A stretch of 64,000 nt of DNA from positions 62,001-126,000 of the forward strand of contig JACPVS010000003.1 of the NCBI GenBank assembly GCA_016197365.1, in the 5' to 3' direction. The stretch is from Mycolicibacterium cosmeticum. GTDB taxonomy: Bacteria > Actinomycetota > Actinomycetes > Mycobacteriales > Mycobacteriaceae. A model generated the notes under the pieces. That model made no database searches and was not told the origin of the DNA. It saw only the letters and a program-made list of their open reading frames with translations. The translations under genes and the position numbers were made by a program. Every line of letters begins with the position of its first letter. The first letter of the stretch is position 1. Shown one piece after another: positions 36,097 to 44,396 of this stretch.

Positions 36097-37904
36097 CGTG
36101 CTCCCTCGAAACGGTCGGCGTTGCCCTCGCTGTAGACGCTCCACATACCGGCGTAATGGCCGCCGCGGGCCACCAACTCGTCGTGGCGGCCCTGTTCGAC
36201 GACGCGACCGGCGTCGAGCACGACGATGTTGTCCGCGCCGGTGATGGATCCGAGCCGGTGCGCGATCACCAGCACCGTGCGCCCGGCGATCAGCCGCGAC
36301 AACGCTGCCTGGATCTGCGCCTCGGAGTCCGGATCGGCCGAGGCCGTCGCCTCGTCGAGGACCAGTATCGGGGTGTCGGCGAGCAGGGCGCGGGCGATGC
36401 TGACCCGCTGCGCCTCGCCCCCGGAGAAGTGCGCGTCCTCGCCGACGATCGAGTCGTAGCCCTTGGGCAGGGCGAGGATCCGGTCATGTACGTACGCGGC
36501 CTCCGCCGCCTGGTAGATCTCCTCGCGGGTGGCGTCGGGGCGCCCCAACGAGATGTTGTCGGCGACGCTGATGCCGAGCAGCGCAACATCCTGCAGCACG
36601 AAGCCGACGTGCCGGTACAGCACCGCCGGATCGATGTCGCGGACGTCGACACCGCCGACCCGGACCGCCCCGGTGGTCGCGTCGTGGAACCGCGGCACCA
36701 GGGTGGCCAGCGTGGACTTGCCGCTGCCGGACGGGCCGACCAGCGCGCTGATGGTGCCGGGCGCCAGCGTCAGATTCACGTCGTGCAGCACGGTGTTCGT
36801 ACCGTCGTAGGTGAACCCGACGGCCTCGAAGTCGACCGAGTTGCCTTGTGGCACCTGCGGATTGGTGGACACCTTCAGTTTCGGCTGATCCAGCAGCCGC
36901 ACCAGCCGGCCGGCGGCGGCCTGGGCCTGCTTGCGGATACCGGCCGAATAGCCGACGGCCAGCACCGCCGCAGGAATGGTCATCGCCACCAGCGTCGAGC
37001 CGAGCACGTCGATCGGCGTCACCCAGCCGCTGCGCACGAACCAGTACCCACCGGCCAGGTTGACCAGCAGCACCGTCGGCGCCTCGATGAAGATCGATGA
37101 GGCCGCTTTGACCCGCACCATCGGGCCCATCCAGTCGGCGAATCCATCGTTGAACTCCTCGGCGGCGTCGGCGAAACGTTTGTGCGCCCGGCCGGTTTCA
37201 CCGAAGGTCTTGACCACGGCGACGCCGGCGATGAATTCGACGATGGTGGCGCTGATCCGGGCGACGCCCGCGTTCATCCGTTCCATCTGCACCCGCACGT
37301 CGCGGCCCAGCCACATGTAGACCAGCAGATAGATCGGTGCGGTGCCGATGGCCAGCAGGCCCAGACGCCAGTCCAGCGAGAAGCAGTAGGCCAACCCGAA
37401 CACCGGGGTGGCCAGCGCGCCGGTGTTCTCCACGGCCGAGTGCGCGACCAGGAAGTGCAGTTCCCCGACATCCTGCTGGACGGCCTTGCGGACCTCGCCC
37501 GAGGAGGTGCCGTTGAACCAGCCCAGCGGCAGCCGGCCCAGGGTGTCGACGATGCGCCGGCGCAGTGAGCGCTGCAGGTCCCCGTCGGCCAGGTGGGTGA
37601 GCGTCAGCGCGGTGCCGTTGGCCCAGGTCCGGACGAGCAGGGCGCCGATCACGATCGCGACGATGGTCCAGACGCGCGCGGTGTCCACCGGGCCGTCTGC
37701 CAGCAGGGTGCGGCCGATCTCCACGATGCCGATGAACGGTGCGACGGTGGTGGCGGATGCGACCAGGGTGAGCAGCTGGGCGATCTGGGTGCGCCCCGAC
37801 ACCGGGGCGAGCAGCGCCTTCAGCGCCAGCGCGTCGGATCGGGCGGCCTGACGCGCCGCGAGCTGGGTGTACTTCGCGGTCACCTGCGGTTGCACTGCGG
37901 TCAT
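36093..37904 (-). CDS. IrtA-like ABC transporter half lacking the SIP domain
   Basis: A 603-residue TMD-ATPase half-transporter: membrane domain about 35-330, ATPase with Walker [11 protein letters not shown], signature FSGGEAQRVSIARALL and Walker B ILVLDEATASAD (Ala-Ser variation). M. tuberculosis IrtA carries an N-terminal flavin-binding siderophore-interaction (SIP) domain of about 270 residues that reduces the iron; here only about 30 residues (MTAVQPQVTAKYTQLAARQA) precede the first helix, so that domain is absent. First gene of a two-gene operon under an IdeR-like box 10 nt upstream of the ATG. It could be a second, non-reductive transporter for mycobactin or carboxymycobactin. Confidence 0.85.
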   Translation of the reverse strand: MTAVQPQVTAKYTQLAARQAARSDALALKALLAPVSGRTQIAQLLTLVASATTVAPFIGIVEIGRTLLADGPVDTARVWTIVAIVIGALLVRTWANGTALTLTHLADGDLQRSLRRRIVDTLGRLPLGWFNGTSSGEVRKAVQQDVGELHFLVAHSAVENTGALATPVFGLAYCFSLDWRLGLLAIGTAPIYLLVYMWLGRDVRVQMERMNAGVARISATIVEFIAGVAVVKTFGETGRAHKRFADAAEEFNDGFADWMGPMVRVKAASSIFIEAPTVLLVNLAGGYWFVRSGWVTPIDVLGSTLVAMTIPAAVLAVGYSAGIRKQAQAAAGRLVRLLDQPKLKVSTNPQVPQGNSVDFEAVGFTYDGTNTVLHDVNLTLAPGTISALVGPSGSGKSTLATLVPRFHDATTGAVRVGGVDVRDIDPAVLYRHVGFVLQDVALLGISVADNISLGRPDATREEIYQAAEAAYVHDRILALPKGYDSIVGEDAHFSGGEAQRVSIARALLADTPILVLDEATASADPDSEAQIQAALSRLIAGRTVLVIAHRLGSITGADNIVVLDAGRVVEQGRHDELVARGGHYAGMWSVYSEGNADRFEGAR

Positions 37905-37913
37905 CCACGCTCC

Positions 37914-37932
37914 ATAGGTAAGGGTTGCCTAA
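37914..37932 (-). promoter_or_regulatory. IdeR-box-like operator upstream of the Irt-like operon
   Basis: ATAGGTAAGGGTTGCCTAA (plus-strand reading) matches TTAGGTTAGGCTAACCTAA at 14 of 19 positions. It ends 10 nt from the ATG of the first ABC gene, so a leaderless or very short-leader transcript would be directly blocked by bound IdeR. Confidence 0.75.
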
Positions 37933-37949
37933 CACCCTAGCCTGCCTGC

Positions 37950-37998
37950 GATTTGTGGAGTCCGACCCGTAATGGTTACGGGTCAGACTCCACAAATC
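37950..37998. terminator. Long near-perfect hairpin downstream of hemW
   Basis: A 23-nt arm starting GATTTGTGGAG (37950-37972) pairs with 37976-37998, 22 of 23 positions complementary, with a loop of only TGG. It starts 3 nt after the hemW stop (transcribed leftwards) and lies before the IdeR box of the next operon. A terminator is the simplest reading. Confidence 0.85.
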
Positions 37999-38000
37999 AC

Positions 38001-39134
38001 TCAGTCGAGCAGTGTGCGCACCACCGCATCGGCCAGCAGCCGGCCCGGGTCGGTGAGCACCAGCCGGTCGGCGTCACGCGTCACCAGGCCGTCGCCGATG
38101 GCCACCTCGGCGCGGCCGCGCTCGTCCGGCGAGAGCACCGCCACCGGCAGGCCACTGCGCAGCCGCATCCGCAGCATCACGTCCTCGGTGTGCCGGGCCG
38201 CCTCATCGAGATTCTCCGAATCCGCGACGGGGAGCCGCCGCTCGTCGAGCGCTTGCGCATAAGCCTTGGGGTGCTTGATGTTCCACCACCGCGTCGAGTC
38301 GACGAAGCCGTGCGCGCCAGGACCGGCACCCCACCACTGGCCGCCATCCCAGTAGCCCAGGTTGTGCCGGCACTCCCCACCCGGCGCGCTCCAGTTGGAC
38401 ACCTCGTACCACTGCAGCCCGCCCGCCGAGAGCCGGTTGTCGAGCAACTCGTAGCGGTCGGCCAGCACGTCGTTGTCGGGCGCCGGCAGCTCGCCGCGGC
38501 GGACCCGACGGGCCAGTGCCGTGCCGTCCTCGACGATCAGCGCGTAGGCCGAGACGTGGTCGACGCCCGCGGACAGCGCCACGTCGATCGAGCGGCGCAG
38601 GTCGTCGTCGGTCTCCCCCGGCGTGCCGTAGATCAGGTCGAGGTTCACGTGTTCGAACCCTTCGGCCCGGGCCTCCAACGCCGCCGCGGGCGCCCGGCCG
38701 GCCGAATGCACCCGGTCCAGCACCGCGAGCACGTGCGGGGCGGCCGACTGCATACCCAGCGAGATCCGGGTGTAGCCCGCGGCGCGCAACCGGGCGAACA
38801 GCGCCGGCGTGCTCGATTCGGGGTTGGCCTCGGTGGTCACCTCGGCACCCGGCGCCAGGGTGAAGTGCTCCCGGACGGCGTCGAGCACCGCGGCCAGACC
38901 GTCGCCGCCCAGCATGGTCGGGGTGCCACCACCCACGAACACCGTGTCCACCAGGCGTGGACCGACCTGCGCGGCCGCCAGCTCCAACTCGACGCGCACG
39001 GCGGCCAGCCAGCCGTCGGGGTTGGCGCCACCGAGTTCGGACGGTGTGTAGGTGTTGAAGTCGCAGTAGCCGCAGCGGGTGGCGCAGAACGGTACGTGGA
39101 TGTAGATCCCGAAAGGTCCCGACGGCGCGCTCAC
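38001..39134 (-). CDS. hemW: Radical SAM protein HemW/HemN-like (heme chaperone)
   Basis: A 377-residue radical SAM protein with the cluster motif CATRCGYCDF at residues 16-25 (CxxxCxxC), followed by the radical SAM barrel (FVGGGTPTMLGGDGL) and a HemN C-terminal domain (HNLGYWDGGQWWGAGPGAHGF). Annotated in mycobacteria as hemN, an oxygen-independent coproporphyrinogen III oxidase, but the lack of the extra N-terminal residues of true HemN and the HNLGYW motif fit HemW, which carries heme for insertion into proteins. It is a GTG start, divergent from the sulfite reductase operon. Confidence 0.88.
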   Translation of the reverse strand: MSAPSGPFGIYIHVPFCATRCGYCDFNTYTPSELGGANPDGWLAAVRVELELAAAQVGPRLVDTVFVGGGTPTMLGGDGLAAVLDAVREHFTLAPGAEVTTEANPESSTPALFARLRAAGYTRISLGMQSAAPHVLAVLDRVHSAGRAPAAALEARAEGFEHVNLDLIYGTPGETDDDLRRSIDVALSAGVDHVSAYALIVEDGTALARRVRRGELPAPDNDVLADRYELLDNRLSAGGLQWYEVSNWSAPGGECRHNLGYWDGGQWWGAGPGAHGFVDSTRWWNIKHPKAYAQALDERRLPVADSENLDEAARHTEDVMLRMRLRSGLPVAVLSPDERGRAEVAIGDGLVTRDADRLVLTDPGRLLADAVVRTLLD

Positions 39135-39213
39135 TCCACCAGTCTCCCAGAACGTGTTTTGCTCACCGTGATCGCAAATCTGGCCCGGTTAGGGCTGATG
39201 GCGGGCGTCGTGG

Positions 39214-39219
39214 CAGAAT
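39214..39219 (+). promoter_or_regulatory. -10-like hexamer for the sirA leader ORF
   Basis: CAGAAT, an imperfect match to TANNNT, lies exactly 7 nt before the GTG at 39227. This is the spacing expected if transcription starts at the GTG itself, giving a leaderless message. The same 7-nt spacing is found at the two other cysteine-rich leader ORFs of the window. Confidence 0.55.
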
Positions 39220-39226
39220 GTCGGAC

Positions 39227-39322
39227 GTGACTGCCCCCCGCAACAGCACCACCGGAATTGCACTGGTGGCACGGCGGCATGTCGACTTCAAGCGCACCTG
39301 TAGCTGTTGCTGTTTGCCTTGA
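39227..39322 (+). CDS. Cysteine-rich leader peptide upstream of sirA
   Basis: A 31-codon ORF starting GTG ACT GCC CCC and ending Thr-Cys-Ser-Cys-Cys-Cys-Leu-Pro-stop: four cysteine codons within five. It lies 115 nt upstream of sirA, whose ribosome binding site is folded in a hairpin. In mycobacteria leaderless small ORFs with a polycysteine tract are reported to act as cysteine-responsive attenuators of the downstream operon: low charged tRNA-Cys stalls the ribosome and opens the leader RNA. An in-frame ATG at 39218 is possible, but the GTG fits the -10 spacing. The peptide itself probably has no function. Confidence 0.85.
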   Translation: MTAPRNSTTGIALVARRHVDFKRTCSCCCLP

Positions 39323-39412
39323 GGCTGTAGACCTGTCCACCTGATACCCCCAGCTGGCCGACGGATCTGCGCCGCCGGACAGCCACCGGTGGCCTCGCGC
39401 GATCCCTCCGCC

Positions 39413-39432
39413 GGCTCCTCCACTAAGGAGCC
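39413..39432 (+). promoter_or_regulatory. Hairpin sequestering the sirA ribosome binding site
   Basis: GGCTCCT (39413-39419) pairs perfectly with AGGAGCC (39426-39432) over a 6-nt loop. AGGAG is the ribosome binding site of sirA, 5 nt before its ATG region, so the 7-bp stem would hide it. Translation of the cysteine-rich leader ORF upstream is the likely switch; a palindrome GCCACCGGTGGC at 39382 may take part in alternative folds. Confidence 0.75.
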
Positions 39433-39437
39433 CCTTC

Positions 39438-41105
39438 ATGACGACTGCCAAGCCGGTCAAGCGTCCACGCGGTGAGGGCCAGTGGGCCCTCGGCTACCGC
39501 GAGCCGCTGAACGCAAATGAGCAGGCCAAGAAGGACGACCATCCGCTCAACGTGCGGGAACGCATCGAGAACATCTACGCCCCCGGCGGTTTCGAGAGCA
39601 TCGACAAGGGCGACCTTCGCGGCCGTTTCCGCTGGTGGGGGCTCTACACCCAGCGTAAGCCCGGCTACGACGGCACCTGGACCGGTGACGAGAACACCGA
39701 CATGCTCGAAGACGAGTACTTCATGCTGCGGGTACGCAGCGACGGCGGAGCACTGACCGCGGCGTCGCTGCGGACCCTCGGTGGCATCTCCACGGAGTTC
39801 GCCCGCGACACCGCCGACATCTCCGACCGCGAGAACATCCAGTACCACTGGATCGGGGTCGAGAACATGCCGGAGATCTGGCGCCGCCTCGACGCCGTCG
39901 GCCTGCAGACCACCCAGGCGTGCGGCGACTGCCCCCGCGTGGTGCTCGGTTCCCCGCTGGCCGGCGAATCCCTCGACGAGGTCATCGACGGCACCCCCGC
40001 CGTCGACGAGATCGTCAAGCGTTACGTCGGCAAGAAGGAATACGCCAACCTGCCGCGCAAGTTCAAGACCGCCATCTCGGGCCTGCAGGACGTCGTCCAC
40101 GAGGTCAACGACGTCGCGTTCATCGGCGTGAATCACCCCGAGCACGGCCCCGGCTTCGACCTGTGGGTCGGCGGTGGGCTGTCGACCAACCCGATGCTGG
40201 CGCAGCGGGTCGGTGTGTGGGTGCCGCTGGATGAGGTGCCCGACGTCTGGGAAGGCGTCGTCAGCATCTTCCGCGACTACGGCTACCGCCGCCTGCGGGC
40301 CAAGGCGCGGCTGAAGTTCCTGGTCAAGGACTGGGGCGTCGAGAAGTTCAGGGAGGTCCTCGAGACCGAGTACCTCAAGCGCCCGCTGATCGACGGCCCC
40401 GCCCCGGAGCCGGTCACCCGCCCCATCGACCACGTCGGCGTGCAGCGCCTGAAGAACGGCCTGAACGCCGTCGGCGTGGCGCCGGTGGCGGGCCGGGTGT
40501 CGGGCACCATCCTGACCAAGGTCGCCGAACTGGCCGAATCCATCGGCTCGGACCGGATCCGTTTCACGCCCTACCAGAAGCTGATCATCCTCGACGTCCC
40601 CGACGACAAGGTCGAGTACCTGCGGACCGAGCTGGACGCCCTCGGGCTGCCGTCGGCCCCGTCGCACTGGCGGCGCAACCTGATGGCCTGCACGGGCATC
40701 GAATTCTGCAAGCTGTCCTTCGCCGAGACCCGGGTCCGCGCGCAGAGCCTGGTCCCCGACCTGGAAGCACGGCTGGAGGACATCAACGCCGAGCTCGACG
40801 TGCCGATCACGGTCAACCTCAACGGCTGCCCCAACTCGTGCGCCCGCATCCAGGTCGCCGATATCGGCTTCAAGGGCCAGATGGTCGACGACGGAAACGG
40901 CCCCGAAGAGGGCTTCCAGGTGCATCTGGGCGGCAGCCTGGGCCTGGACAGCGGTTTCGGCCGCAAGTTGCGCCAGCACAAGGTGCTCTCCACCGAGGTC
41001 GGCGAATACATCGAACGTGTCACACGCAACTTCGTGAAACAACGCGAGCCCGGTGAGCGTTTTGCCCAGTGGGCCGTAAGGGCCGACGAAGCAGATTTGA
41101 GGTAA
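39438..41105 (+). CDS. sirA: Ferredoxin-dependent sulfite reductase
   Basis: A 555-residue siroheme/[4Fe-4S] enzyme reducing sulfite to sulfide in cysteine biosynthesis (called nirA or sirA in mycobacteria). The cluster cysteines are in ACTGIEFCKLSF (about 417-427) and NGCPNSCARI (about 457-466), the CxxxxxC...CxxxC pattern of the family. The two half-sites with FERRSR-like folds are both present, length normal. The ATG at 39438 follows AGGAG held in a hairpin. It is first gene of sirA-cysH-sirB, 2 nt from cysH. Confidence 0.96.
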   Translation: MTTAKPVKRPRGEGQWALGYREPLNANEQAKKDDHPLNVRERIENIYAPGGFESIDKGDLRGRFRWWGLYTQRKPGYDGTWTGDENTDMLEDEYFMLRVRSDGGALTAASLRTLGGISTEFARDTADISDRENIQYHWIGVENMPEIWRRLDAVGLQTTQACGDCPRVVLGSPLAGESLDEVIDGTPAVDEIVKRYVGKKEYANLPRKFKTAISGLQDVVHEVNDVAFIGVNHPEHGPGFDLWVGGGLSTNPMLAQRVGVWVPLDEVPDVWEGVVSIFRDYGYRRLRAKARLKFLVKDWGVEKFREVLETEYLKRPLIDGPAPEPVTRPIDHVGVQRLKNGLNAVGVAPVAGRVSGTILTKVAELAESIGSDRIRFTPYQKLIILDVPDDKVEYLRTELDALGLPSAPSHWRRNLMACTGIEFCKLSFAETRVRAQSLVPDLEARLEDINAELDVPITVNLNGCPNSCARIQVADIGFKGQMVDDGNGPEEGFQVHLGGSLGLDSGFGRKLRQHKVLSTEVGEYIERVTRNFVKQREPGERFAQWAVRADEADLR

Positions 41106-41107
41106 AG

Positions 41108-41818
41108 ATGAGTGACAACGCGTTGATGACCGAGGAGAACTTGCGGGGTATCGCCGAGCGCGGCGCCAAAGAACTCGACGGCGCGGGCGCGATGGACCTG
41201 CTGCGCTGGACCGATCGGAACTTCCGCGGTGACTACATCGTGGCATCCAACATGCAAGATGCGGTGCTCGTCGCGCTGGCCGCGAAGGTCCGCCCGGGCG
41301 TCGACGTGATGTTCCTCGATACCGGTTACCACTTCGTGGAGACCATCGGCACCCGCGACGCCGTCGAAGCCGTCTACGACGTGAAGGTGCACAACGTCGC
41401 CCCCGAGCACAGCGTCGCCGAGCAGGACACGCTGCTGGGCAAGGACCTGTTTTCCCGCAACCCTGGCGAATGCTGCCGGTTGCGCAAGGTCGAGCCGCTG
41501 AGCAAGGCGCTCAAGGGGTTCTCGGCGTGGGTCACCGGTATCCGCCGCGTCGAGGCGCCGACGCGCGCGAACGCACCACTGATCAGCTTCGACGAGGCCT
41601 TCGGTCTGGTGAAGATCAACCCGCTGGCGGCGTGGACCGACGACGAGATGCAGAATTACATCGACGACCAGGGCATTCTGGTCAATCCCCTGGTGCACGA
41701 GGGCTATCCGTCGATCGGGTGCGCGCCGTGCACCAGCAAGCCTGTGGAGGGCGCCGATCCGCGCAGCGGTCGCTGGGCCGGGAACTCCAAGACCGAATGC
41801 GGTCTGCACGCGTCATGA
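41108..41818 (+). CDS. cysH: Assimilatory adenylylsulfate (APS) reductase CysH
   Basis: A 236-residue thioredoxin-dependent reductase that converts activated sulfate to sulfite. It has the four cluster cysteines typical of APS (not PAPS) reductases: ECCRLRK (about residue 120) and GCAPC (about 203), and the C-terminal catalytic Cys in TECGLHAS. VASNMQDAVLVAL and FLDTGYHF are the nucleotide-binding loops. ATG at 41108 lies 2 nt after the sirA stop with GAGGTAAAG as binding site. Its stop overlaps the sirB start (ATGA). Confidence 0.96.
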   Translation: MSDNALMTEENLRGIAERGAKELDGAGAMDLLRWTDRNFRGDYIVASNMQDAVLVALAAKVRPGVDVMFLDTGYHFVETIGTRDAVEAVYDVKVHNVAPEHSVAEQDTLLGKDLFSRNPGECCRLRKVEPLSKALKGFSAWVTGIRRVEAPTRANAPLISFDEAFGLVKINPLAAWTDDEMQNYIDDQGILVNPLVHEGYPSIGCAPCTSKPVEGADPRSGRWAGNSKTECGLHAS

Positions 41819-42516
41819 GCGTCCTGGTGCTCACCGCGCACGGTAGCGCCGATCCCCGCTCTGCCGCGTCAACGCACGCGGTGGCCGACACCATCCGCCG
41901 GATCAGACCCGGCATCGAGGTGGTTTCGGCCTTCTGCGAACAGAATTCGCCGAATCTGGTGGACGTGCTACGGACCGTCGGCGATCGGGCGGTGGTCACC
42001 CCGCTACTGCTCGCCGACGCCTACCACGCACGCGTGGACATCCCCGCGATGATCGCCGAGGCAGGCGTCGACGCCCGCCAGGCCGACGTACTCGGCGAGG
42101 ACGAGCAACTGGTGGCCGTGTTGCGCCGACGGATCGCCGAGGCCGGGGTGTCCCGACTCGACGGTGTCGGTGTCATCGTCACCGCCGTGGGTTCGTCACG
42201 GGCGGAAGCGAATTCGCGTACCCGGACCATCGCCGAGCAACTCGTCGCGCACACCAGGTGGACGGCGGACACCGCCTTCGCGGCCGGACCGCACCCGAAC
42301 CTGGCCGAAGTCGCCGATCGGCTCCGAGCCCGCGGCGCCGAACGACTGATGATCGCGCCGTGGTTCCTGGCACCCGGCCGGATCACCGACCGGGTAACCA
42401 AATTTGCTGCGGCGCAGAGCATCCCGATGGCGCAGCCGCTGGGACCGCACCGGCTGGTGGCCGAGACGGTGCTCGACCGCTTCGATGCGGTCCGCGCTGC
42501 CCGCGCCGCCGCCTGA
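41815..42516 (+). CDS. sirB: Sirohydrochlorin ferrochelatase-type CbiX/SirB protein
   Basis: A 233-residue class II chelatase of the CbiX/SirB family (M. tuberculosis Che1, Rv2393) that inserts iron into sirohydrochlorin to make siroheme, the cofactor of the sulfite reductase two genes upstream. The metal-binding His are in TAHGSADPRS (residues 8-17) and in the DAYHARVDIP stretch (about 69); the second half repeats the fold, with GPHPNLAEVADRL and IAPWFLAPGRITDRV. Start ATG overlaps the cysH stop. It meets cysA end to end: TGA and TCA abut as TGATCA. Confidence 0.92.
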   Translation: MSVLVLTAHGSADPRSAASTHAVADTIRRIRPGIEVVSAFCEQNSPNLVDVLRTVGDRAVVTPLLLADAYHARVDIPAMIAEAGVDARQADVLGEDEQLVAVLRRRIAEAGVSRLDGVGVIVTAVGSSRAEANSRTRTIAEQLVAHTRWTADTAFAAGPHPNLAEVADRLRARGAERLMIAPWFLAPGRITDRVTKFAAAQSIPMAQPLGPHRLVAETVLDRFDAVRAARAAA

Positions 42517-43566
42517 TCAGACGCCGGAGAGCGATACTTCCTGTTGCGGCTCGCCGGCCAGGCTCGGCACCCGGGTGGCCCGCACATAGACGGTGTCCCC
42601 CTGCTTGAGCCCCAGCGCTTCCGCGTCGCCGCGGGTGATCTGCGCAATGAACGGGACGTTGTCGGTCGCACTGGTCAGCTCGATGCGAACCTCGAAGCCC
42701 AGCGTCACCACCCGGTCGATGACTGCCCTGATCACCCCGGTGGCCGCCACGTTCGGGTCGGCACCCGCGATGGCAAGTTCGGGATTGCGTCCCACCCGGA
42801 TGTCGTGCGGACGTACCAGTGAGCCGTTGAGCGAGGCGACCGTCCCGAGGAAGGACATGACGAACGCGTTGGCCGGCTCGTCGTACACCTGGGTGGGCGA
42901 ACCGACCTGCTCGATGCGGCCCTTGTTGAGCACCGCGATCCGGTCGGCGACGTCCAGCGCCTCGGCCTGGTCGTGGGTCACCAGCACCGTGGTGACGTGC
43001 ACCTCGTCGTGCAACCGGCGCAGCCAGGTCCGCAGATCTTCGCGAACCTTGGCATCCAGGGCGCCGAACGGCTCGTCGAGTAGCAGCACTTCGGGGTCCA
43101 CCGCGAGTGCGCGGGCCAGCGCCATGCGCTGGCGCTGGCCGCCGGAGAGCTGATTCGGATAGCGGGTCTGGAACCCGGCAAGCCCCACCACCTCGAGCAG
43201 GTTGTCGACCTTGTCCTTGATCTCGGCCTTGGGGCGCTTGCGGATCTTGAGGCCGAACGCCACGTTGTCGCGCACCGTCAGGTGCTTGAACGCGGCGTAA
43301 TGCTGGAACACGAAGCCGATACCGCGGCGCTGCGGCGGTACCCCGGTGACGTCCTTGCCCTTGATGGTGATCTCACCGGTGTCGGGCGTGTCCAGGCCGG
43401 CGATCGCGCGCAACAGGGTGGACTTGCCTGAACCACTGGGCCCCAGCAGGGCGGTCAGCGATCCATCCGGCACCACGAAGTCGATGTTGTCCAGGGCCAC
43501 GAAGTCGCCGTAGCGCTTGTTCGCGCCCTTGACGGTGATGGCATTACCAGTCTTTTGGGAAGTCAC
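42517..43566 (-). CDS. cysA: Sulfate/thiosulfate ABC importer ATPase CysA
   Basis: A 349-residue ATPase of the sulfate importer. Walker [17 protein letters not shown] (about 41), signature [16 protein letters not shown] (about 137), Walker [13 protein letters not shown] (about 157), followed by the TOBE-like regulatory C terminus from about residue 240. The GTG start and 17-nt gap to cysW make it last of subI-cysT-cysW-cysA, as in M. tuberculosis Rv2400c-Rv2397c. The protein contains no cysteine. Confidence 0.95.
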   Translation of the reverse strand: MTSQKTGNAITVKGANKRYGDFVALDNIDFVVPDGSLTALLGPSGSGKSTLLRAIAGLDTPDTGEITIKGKDVTGVPPQRRGIGFVFQHYAAFKHLTVRDNVAFGLKIRKRPKAEIKDKVDNLLEVVGLAGFQTRYPNQLSGGQRQRMALARALAVDPEVLLLDEPFGALDAKVREDLRTWLRRLHDEVHVTTVLVTHDQAEALDVADRIAVLNKGRIEQVGSPTQVYDEPANAFVMSFLGTVASLNGSLVRPHDIRVGRNPELAIAGADPNVAATGVIRAVIDRVVTLGFEVRIELTSATDNVPFIAQITRGDAEALGLKQGDTVYVRATRVPSLAGEPQQEVSLSGV

Positions 43567-43583
43567 TGTGTCCTCCTAGGCCA

Positions 43584-44396
43584 CTATTTTGCAGCCCGGG
43601 CACGCCGGGCGTCGAGAATCACCTGAACGACGAGGACAAACACCGCGACCGTCATCAGCAGTGTCGAGACCGCGTAGGCTCCGTACTCCTGTCCGCGGCT
43701 GTAGCGGTCGGCCACCAGCAGGGTGAGTGTCTGCGAGGTGCCGGGCAGGTTGGACGACACCATGATCACCGCACCGAACTCACCGAGAGTTCGTGCGATC
43801 GTGAGCACGATTCCGTAGGTCAGACCCCATCGGATGGACGGCAGGGTGATCCGCCAGAAGGTCTGCCACCACTGTGAGCCCAGTGTGGCGGCCGCTTCCT
43901 CCTGGTCGGTGCCCAACTCGTGCAGTACCGGTTCGACCTCTCGGATGACGAACGGGACGGTGACGAAGATGCTGGCCAGGATGATGCCGGGCAGGCCGAA
44001 GATGATCTTCAAGCCGAGATTGTTCTCGACGAACCCGAGCAGACCGGCACTGCCCCACAACAGGATCAGCGCCACACCGACGACGACGGGAGACACGGCG
44101 AACGGCAGGTCGATGACCGCCTGCAGTGCACTCTTGCCGCGGAACTTGTTGCGGGCCAGCACCAGTGCCGTCGGCACCCCGAACAGCACGTTGAGCGGCA
44201 CCACGATCGCCACGACCAGCAGGGACAGCTGCAGGGCGGAGATGGCGGCCGGGGTGGAGATCGATGCGAAGAACGCGCCGATACCCGGTTCGAAGGTGCG
44301 CCACAGAATCAGGCCGACCGGCACGATCACCAGGATGGCGATGTAGGCCAGCGCCAGAAATCGCACCAGGTAGCGCACCGGCGGCGAGAGCGTCAT
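43584..44396 (-). CDS. cysW: Sulfate ABC importer permease CysW
   Basis: A 270-residue permease with six hydrophobic segments (starting LVRFLALAYIAILVIVPVGLILW) and the EAA-type loop EEAAATLGSQWWQTFWRITLP that contacts CysA (about residues 165-185). It forms the channel with CysT. The start overlaps the cysT stop (ATGA). It has no cysteine residue. Order and length match the mycobacterial sulfate transporter. Confidence 0.95.
   Translation of the reverse strand: MTLSPPVRYLVRFLALAYIAILVIVPVGLILWRTFEPGIGAFFASISTPAAISALQLSLLVVAIVVPLNVLFGVPTALVLARNKFRGKSALQAVIDLPFAVSPVVVGVALILLWGSAGLLGFVENNLGLKIIFGLPGIILASIFVTVPFVIREVEPVLHELGTDQEEAAATLGSQWWQTFWRITLPSIRWGLTYGIVLTIARTLGEFGAVIMVSSNLPGTSQTLTLLVADRYSRGQEYGAYAVSTLLMTVAVFVLVVQVILDARRARAAK

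Noticed and set aside
39423..41246. 607-codon open frame on the minus strand across sirA
   Set aside because: It is the antisense shadow of sirA in a GC-rich gene; its translation has no recognisable motif, while sirA is certain on the other strand.
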